A stretch of DNA of 18,405 bases, taken from UMGS172 sp045592985. Its GTDB lineage: Bacteria > Bacillota > Clostridia > Oscillospirales > Acutalibacteraceae. Every line of letters begins with the position of its first letter. Positions within the stretch are counted from its first letter, which is position 1. Below, one piece after another: positions 14,498-18,405 of this stretch. The notes below the pieces were generated by a model, which was not told the origin of the DNA, did no database searches, and was given only the letters and a program-made list of their open reading frames with translations. Location of the stretch: positions 1 through 18,405 of the forward strand of contig JAZNVU010000012.1 in NCBI GenBank assembly GCA_045592985.1, read 5' to 3'. Position numbers and translations under genes: made by a program.

Positions 14498-14809
14498 TTA
14501 ATTTTCCTCCTTTGTTACAAACCTATATATCGACATAATTTCTTTCCATTCGCGTTTGAAATCCTCAATACGCTTGTTTCCTTCGTCGGTAATATGGTAG
14601 TATTTTCTAAGTCTTCCGCCATGCTCGGCAGTCCTGACTGTCAGCATGTTTGCTGTTTCCAACCGTTTTAATATGGTGTAAAGCGTAGACTCGGAGAGTT
14701 CTATATAAGGCTTCAGGTCTTTTATAATCTTATAGCCGTAAGAGTCTTCATCTTTTATCGCGGCTAATACGCACACATCCAAAAGTCCTCTTTTTAACTG
14801 AATATCCAT
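14498..14809 (-). CDS. PadR-family transcriptional regulator
   Basis: A 103-residue winged-helix regulator. It shows the PadR layout: LKRGLLDVCVLAAI, then YGYKIIKDL, the recognition helix ESTLYTILKRLE, and the wing HGGRLRKYYHITDEG, followed by a C-terminal dimerisation helix. AGGAGG (14821-14816) precedes the ATG with good spacing. It heads the operon with DUF1700 and DUF4097. A strong promoter with an inverted repeat over the -10 lies just upstream, so it probably represses its own operon. The ligand or signal is not known. Confidence 0.95.
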   Translation of the reverse strand: MDIQLKRGLLDVCVLAAIKDEDSYGYKIIKDLKPYIELSESTLYTILKRLETANMLTVRTAEHGGRLRKYYHITDEGNKRIEDFKREWKEIMSIYRFVTKEEN

Positions 14810-14829
14810 ATCATGCCTCCTCTTGCGTA

Positions 14830-14862
14830 ATACATCATATCACGAAGTATAATTGCTGTCAA
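14830..14862 (-). promoter_or_regulatory. PadR operon promoter with candidate operator
   Basis: Minus strand: consensus TTGACA (14862-14857), 17 bases, TATGAT (14839-14834). An inverted repeat, ATACATC-N7-GAAGTAT (14830-14850, one mismatch), covers the -10 and is a plausible autoregulatory PadR site. Confidence 0.75.
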
Positions 14863-14898
14863 GAGTCATAAATAATAAATGTAGATTGTTTATTTATT

Positions 14899-15125
14899 TT
14901 ATTCGCAAGGGTAGAGGATAAGTTGGTCTTTTTCGGCATGGTAGATTCCTAAAAATATTTGTTTGCAGTCTTTATAGCCTTGCGATTTTAGTTGTTTGTA
15001 AAGCCATACTGTATCACGACCCACGCGTGATAAATTTTCACCCATTATACGCCCATCCATAACGACCTCGGTGCCAATATGGGTGGGTTTTGCCGTTATT
15101 TTAAGGTCCTCAAGAGTTTGCGGTA
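14899..15125 (-). pseudogene. C-terminal stub of a DUF421 (YetF-like) protein
   Basis: About 75 codons ending in TAA 14899-14901. They read LKITAKPTHIGTEVVMDGRI, then ENLSRVGRDTVWLYKQLKSQ, then CKQIFLGIYHAEKDQLILY. This is the soluble C-terminal domain of DUF421 membrane proteins (family pattern: DGKI-ENL---GKD--WL---LK-QG-KD---FLA). The three N-terminal membrane helices and the start are missing. The frame runs on into the 3' end of the AraC gene (to 15195), but that part is only its shadow; homology begins near 15125. The AraC stop at 15110 lies inside the stub, so AraC may have acquired its last few codons from it. Confidence 0.75.
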
Positions 15126-16036
15126 TGTTGATTGCGGTATTCTTTAGGCGTAATACCTTTTTTCTTTTTAAAAAGACGATAAAAGTATTCAACACTTTTG
15201 TAGCCTAAATTATTTGCGATTTCATCAACAGTAAGGTTTGAATTATCCAACATTGAACAAGCTTGTCCAATTTTAATATCCATCAAAAACTCGTTAAAAC
15301 TTTTACCGGTGTTTTTGATAAATAAACGGCAGATATGAGTTTTTGAATAAAAGAATTTTTCTGACATAATATCCAGATTAACGGTAGAACTGTTTTCTGT
15401 AACGTAGTCTAAGATATTAATCATCGTATTTGAACTCTTACCGCGACCGGTGGATAAATAGACGTTATTACTTGTCAGCGAGAGCATCTCAAGAAAATCA
15501 AGGATTGCTGTTTCGGTCTTTACATACTTCCACGGCGAGTCACTGATGCTACTACCTACAATAGCACCAGTTTTTTGTTTTACATGTCCTAAATTGTCAC
15601 TAATAGGGCATACAGCGTATTTATAAAAATCATCCGTATCAATAGCCTTGAAAAAATCAAACAAAACACCGTCAGCCGATTTTAAAGAGTAAATAGCATT
15701 GATAAACCATTTTTTCTCAAGTAAAAAATTATAAACAACACTTTCGTCGTCTGCGTAAAGATTATGAAAAGCGCCGGGATGAATCAATATCATATCGCCT
15801 TCATTCATAAGAATACTATCATCCTCAACGAGATTGATACAGCTACCCTTATGAATGTAGTTGATTTCAAAAAAATCGTGCGTATGATATTTTCCGATAT
15901 GGTTAGGTCTATGCAAGCAAACCGAAACGCGTTGACGGTCACTTTTGCAATAGTCTGACATCAAGACTATTTCGGGTTCGGGACCTTTATCGCTTTTTAG
16001 TTTTTTAATTACATCATCATACTTAGTTGTATTCAT
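15110..16036 (-). CDS. AraC-family transcriptional regulator with cupin sensor domain
   Basis: A 308-residue regulator. The N-terminal half is a cupin-like ligand domain (GKYHTHDFFEINYIHKGSC then GDMILIHPGAFHNL); the C-terminal 100 residues carry the double helix-turn-helix with LDIMSEKFFYSKTHICRLF, VDEIANNLGYKSVEYFYRLF and GITPKEYR. This type senses sugars or related metabolites and activates a neighbouring catabolic gene, here probably the divergent ADP-ribosylglycohydrolase-family gene. ATG 16036 is chosen; TTG 16042 and GTG 16045 are possible because GGTGA at 16053-16049 is 12 bases from the ATG but 6 from the TTG. Its 3' end overlaps the DUF421 stub, so the normal downstream sequence has been replaced. 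Confidence 0.93.
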   Translation of the reverse strand: MNTTKYDDVIKKLKSDKGPEPEIVLMSDYCKSDRQRVSVCLHRPNHIGKYHTHDFFEINYIHKGSCINLVEDDSILMNEGDMILIHPGAFHNLYADDESVVYNFLLEKKWFINAIYSLKSADGVLFDFFKAIDTDDFYKYAVCPISDNLGHVKQKTGAIVGSSISDSPWKYVKTETAILDFLEMLSLTSNNVYLSTGRGKSSNTMINILDYVTENSSTVNLDIMSEKFFYSKTHICRLFIKNTGKSFNEFLMDIKIGQACSMLDNSNLTVDEIANNLGYKSVEYFYRLFKKKKGITPKEYRNQHTANS

Positions 16037-16058
16037 TTTCAACACAAATCACCGATTA

Positions 16059-16087
16059 ATTGTACCATGTATGTTAATAAAAGTCAA
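16059..16087 (-). promoter_or_regulatory. Promoter of the AraC gene
   Basis: Minus strand: TTGACT (16087-16082), 17 bases, TACAAT (16064-16059), 22 bases before ATG 16036. Confidence 0.75.
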
Positions 16088-16107
16088 TTAAAGGTTCATA
16101 TAAATCA

Positions 16108-16136
16108 TTCAAATTTAATTAAAAATCAATTACTAT
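16108..16136 (+). promoter_or_regulatory. Weak promoter of the ARH-family gene
   Basis: TTCAAA, 17 bases, TACTAT (4 of 6 matches each), 35 bases before ATG 16172. A weak core promoter is what an activator-dependent gene would have. Confidence 0.35.
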
Positions 16137-16171
16137 GGATTTAATGAAAATTTAATTTTAGGAGTATTTTT

Positions 16172-17962
16172 ATGAAAATAGATTTTAGCACCTATAATAA
16201 AAAGGTTAGAAGCTGTTTTGTTGGAAAATCGGTTGGTGGCACATTGGGAATGAGATACGAAGGTAGCCTCGATTACCATGAGGTAACCTATTATGACCCC
16301 GTTCCTGACAAAATGATCCCCAATGATGATTTAGATTTGCAGGTTATAAATCTAGAGTCGGTTATGAGAAGTGGACTTCCTGTGTGTCGGTATCATTTAG
16401 GTGAAACCTGGAAATATCATATTGCTGACCACGCTCCAGATGAATATGCTGTTGCTGTCAGCAATTATAATGCAAAACTCAATTCTCCGTTAAGCGGAAT
16501 TTACAGAAATAAATTTTATGCAGGTATGGGTGGTGCTATAAGAAGCGAGCTGTGGGCTTGTCTTGCACCGGCAAATCCTGCTCTTGCTGCAAAGTTTGCT
16601 CGTGAGAATGCATGTACTGACCACTATTCCGATGGTGTTTATGCAGAAATGTTCTTGGCCGCTGTTGAGAGTGCTGCTTTTGTTGAAAATGATTTAATTA
16701 AACTCATTGATATTGGACTTAAATATATTCCCGACGGTGTGAAATTAAAGAAAGCTTTTATCGACGTTATCAATTGGTGGAACGATAAAAATGATATTCT
16801 TAGCGTTAGAGAATTGATTTTAGATAAATATATTGTTGACAACTGGACCGACGTTACAATTAATCTTTGCTTCATATTACTTTCACTTCTTTGTTGTAAA
16901 GGTGACTTTGATAAGGCTATTTGTACTGCTGCAAGTCTTACGTATGATGCTGACTGTACTGCGGCTACCGTCGGTTCAATTTTCGGTATAATCAATCCTG
17001 ATGGTATAGATAAGAAATGGACCGAACCGATTGGTGATGCACTTGTTTTGTCACCCGGTATTGTTAATATGCACGAGCCGAAAACGATTAATGAATTCTG
17101 TGACAGAATTATAGTTTTTGCTAACGAGGTAGAAAAGTATTACAAAACTGGTGTTGAACTGTCTGTTCCTGAAAACTTCGCCGATATCAGAATTGCAGCG
17201 CCTTGGACTAATGATTGGAAAAATGTTTATAATTGGTGTGATGATTCAAAAGAGTCGTTAGCATTAGTTAAACCCTTACTTGTAAACGTAGTATATCCTG
17301 ACACAGTTGCAACTTTACCTGCAACTGACAACAATTATGCATTAAAACTTACTAACATATTATCAAAGAAGGTAAATGTAAAAGTTTCTGTGTCCTTACC
17401 CGAAGGTTTTATAGCTGTGCTTTCTGAGTCCGAGGTTGAAATTAATGTTGGTGAAAGTGTTGTTATTCCGTTATCTGTGAAGATGGAGGCTTTAAGGCGC
17501 AGAGCTCATATCAACCTTATGACTGTTTCACTTTTGGTTAATGAAATTCCTGTTGAATTTGATGTGGGACTGCCGGTTTCTTATCCTTGGTTAGTTGAGA
17601 ATCTCGAGACAGAGGAAAAATCAATTTTTGAAGCGGATAATATTTATTTTAATGTACCCAAAGGGAAATATAAATACACTGCGAAATTTATTTCACCTAC
17701 GAAAAAAGAAATAAGAATGACAATAACCGCAAGTGGCTTCTTCACAGCCTATCTTAATGGTGAAATAGTTAAGCAAAAGAAAGAAAAATACTACGTTCCG
17801 GGATTCCATAGAGGTCGTTATTGGTTTAAAACATTAGTTGAGACGGGTGAGAATACAGTTGAGATTGTTTTTGATAACGATGAGGATATTGAGTTTTTCT
17901 TAGGTTTTGCAACAATTGACGGATGTGCTTGTATGCTTGATACTATGGAAAGATATATTTAA
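16172..17962 (+). CDS. ADP-ribosylglycohydrolase-family protein with C-terminal beta domain
   Basis: A 596-residue protein. Residues about 10-330 form the helical ADP-ribosylglycohydrolase (ARH) domain: opening GKSVGGTLGMRYEG, metal-site motif NDDLDLQ (51-57), TDHYSDGVYAEMFLAA (149-164), and DADCTAATVGSIFG (259-272). Canonical ARH motifs read DDT and DxDT; here Leu54 and Cys262 replace the Thr positions, while the Asp residues remain. Residues about 360-596 are a beta-rich extension (FFTAYLNGEIV...) of the sort seen in carbohydrate-active enzymes. No signal peptide. TTAGGAG precedes the ATG. It is divergent from the AraC regulator, with a 135-base shared gap, and ends in a terminator. It may hydrolyse a riboside or other N-glycoside rather than ADP-ribosyl protein; this is inference. 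Confidence 0.88.
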   Translation: MKIDFSTYNKKVRSCFVGKSVGGTLGMRYEGSLDYHEVTYYDPVPDKMIPNDDLDLQVINLESVMRSGLPVCRYHLGETWKYHIADHAPDEYAVAVSNYNAKLNSPLSGIYRNKFYAGMGGAIRSELWACLAPANPALAAKFARENACTDHYSDGVYAEMFLAAVESAAFVENDLIKLIDIGLKYIPDGVKLKKAFIDVINWWNDKNDILSVRELILDKYIVDNWTDVTINLCFILLSLLCCKGDFDKAICTAASLTYDADCTAATVGSIFGIINPDGIDKKWTEPIGDALVLSPGIVNMHEPKTINEFCDRIIVFANEVEKYYKTGVELSVPENFADIRIAAPWTNDWKNVYNWCDDSKESLALVKPLLVNVVYPDTVATLPATDNNYALKLTNILSKKVNVKVSVSLPEGFIAVLSESEVEINVGESVVIPLSVKMEALRRRAHINLMTVSLLVNEIPVEFDVGLPVSYPWLVENLETEEKSIFEADNIYFNVPKGKYKYTAKFISPTKKEIRMTITASGFFTAYLNGEIVKQKKEKYYVPGFHRGRYWFKTLVETGENTVEIVFDNDEDIEFFLGFATIDGCACMLDTMERYI

Positions 17963-17980
17963 TAAGTTTAAGTAAAAAAG

Positions 17981-18011
17981 CCACCAAAGCATTTGCTTGG
18001 TGGTTTTTTTG
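17981..18011 (+). terminator. Rho-independent terminator of the ARH-family gene
   Basis: CCACCAA (17981-17987) pairs with TTGGTGG (17997-18003); the stem is extended by AGC/GC pairing with one bulge. A T tract follows. Confidence 0.88.
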
Positions 18012-18029
18012 TGTTGTTATATTAAAATA

Positions 18030-18061
18030 AAAACTCCTTGTTCAAAAGAACAAGGAGTTTT
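18030..18061 (-). terminator. Terminator of tRNA-Pro
   Basis: A perfect 14-bp stem (18030-18043 with 18048-18061) and AAAA loop; read on the minus strand it follows the encoded CCA at once and ends in a T-rich tract. Confidence 0.85.
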
Positions 18062-18136
18062 GGTCGAGGTGACAGGACTTGAACCTGCGGCATCCAGTTC
18101 CCAAAACTGGCGCGCTACCAACTGCGCCACACCTCG
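18061..18136 (-). tRNA. tRNA-Pro (anticodon UGG), CCA encoded
   Basis: The minus strand folds as a 76-base tRNA. The 7-bp acceptor stem is CGAGGTG (5' end at 18136) with CACCTCG (18071-18065), then discriminator A (18064) and CCA. The anticodon stem is CCAGT/ACTGG around loop TTTGGGA; the anticodon TGG lies at 18103-18101. The T arm GCAGGTTCAAGTCCTGT is normal. UGG can read all Pro codons by wobble. The 5' half is copied again at 18307-18343. Confidence 0.96.
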
Positions 18137-18198
18137 AAAATATTAAATTTTACATTACCTGTTACTATTGCGGGACAATCCATTTTGGCAACCCTCTT
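18100..18198. repeat. 99-bp direct repeat, copy 1 (5' half of tRNA-Pro plus upstream DNA)
   Basis: Identical base for base to 18307-18405. It covers tRNA-Pro from base 37 (next to the anticodon) to its 5' end and 62 bases upstream of the tRNA. The base to its left differs (T here, G in copy 2). Confidence 0.95.
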
Positions 18199-18306
18199 GC
18201 GGTACCCGACATTTGTCACGGTGCCGATACGCACCGTTCCCTCTGTCGACCGCGGCGCCATTTCGCATGTCGCTTGCTCATCCACAGGATGCGCTCATGC
18301 TCAATG
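18199..18306. other. GC-rich non-coding spacer with dyad symmetry
   Basis: 108 bases much richer in G+C than the window around them. They hold ACGGTGC-CGATAC-GCACCGT (18218-18237) and CATCC-ACA-GGATG, both able to fold. An open frame crosses the spacer but also the half-tRNA copies, so it is not taken as a gene. It may be part of a dispersed clostridial repeat; family not known. Confidence 0.5.
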
Positions 18307-18405
18307 CCCAAAACTGGCGCGCTACCAACTGCGCCACACCTCGAAAATATTAAATTTTACATTACCTGTTACTATTGCGGGACAATCCATTTTGGCAACC
18401 CTCTT
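18307..18405. repeat. 99-bp direct repeat, copy 2, ending at the window edge
   Basis: Exact copy of 18100-18198 at an offset of 207 bases. Bases 18307-18343 are a truncated tRNA-Pro (5' half only, minus strand), which cannot fold as a tRNA. The copy stops with the window, so the true length is unknown. Confidence 0.93.

Noticed and set aside
14899..15195. 98-residue minus-strand open frame as an intact gene
   Set aside because: Its first third is the shifted frame of the AraC gene; only the part up to about 15125 resembles DUF421, and it has no start signal of its own.
18168..18353. 61-residue open frame across the terminal repeat
   Set aside because: It crosses the half-tRNA copy, has no ribosome binding site and changes composition midway; it is more likely chance coding in a non-coding repeat.

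Overview
The window looks like a low-GC, anaerobic Gram-positive chromosome, most likely a gut-type clostridium (Bacillota, Clostridia). The reasons are a pyruvate,phosphate dikinase with highly expressed codon use, AGGAGG-type ribosome binding sites, vegetative promoters of the TTGACA/TATAAT type, a stand-alone ferredoxin:thioredoxin-reductase-like catalytic chain, and a CCA-encoding tRNA-Pro. The species cannot be named from sequence alone. The right edge ends in an exact 99-base repeat, which suggests the end of an assembled contig.

Layout. (1) 1-1988: 3' part of ppdK and its terminator. (2) 2020-4750: AT-rich accessory stretch with a 20-residue hydrophobic peptide, a 143-residue conserved hypothetical, a SWIM zinc-finger gene broken by one missing base, an EamA/DMT transporter, an ABM-domain protein and the decayed remains of what may be an exported protein. 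(3) 4783-6746: PHP phosphoesterase plus FAD-dependent oxidoreductase operon. (4) 6836-9428: operon of a GDPD-family phosphodiesterase, an M20 metallopeptidase and hypoxanthine phosphoribosyltransferase. (5) 9426-9942: a recombination scar in which the C-terminal stub of an AraC regulator (minus) abuts the C-terminal stub of a GH38 alpha-mannosidase (plus). (6) 9995-11204: minus-strand zinc-ribbon membrane protein with a 13-residue tandem repeat. (7) 11238-12933: redox operon of FTR-like catalytic chain, thioredoxin, PAS-domain protein and an isoprenylcysteine-methyltransferase-like membrane protein. (8) 12935-14862, minus: PadR regulator, DUF1700 membrane protein and DUF4097 beta-repeat protein, a tightly coupled envelope-type operon. 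(9) 14899-15125: orphan C-terminal stub of a DUF421 (YetF-like) protein. (10) 15110-18011: divergent AraC regulator and ADP-ribosylglycohydrolase-family protein. (11) 18030-18405: tRNA-Pro(UGG) and a 207-base-offset direct repeat that copies half of the tRNA.

How the parts fit. The AraC/ARH pair at the right is an intact divergent regulator-enzyme module. The AraC/GH38 scar looks like a module of the same layout whose middle, including both 5' ends, was deleted. Together with the SWIM, DUF421 and exported-protein remnants, this marks the window as an accessory region undergoing gene loss. The most coherent functional unit is the FTR-like chain plus thioredoxin operon, which implies electron flow from reduced ferredoxin to thioredoxin. 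No CRISPR array, transposase, integrase or rRNA was seen.
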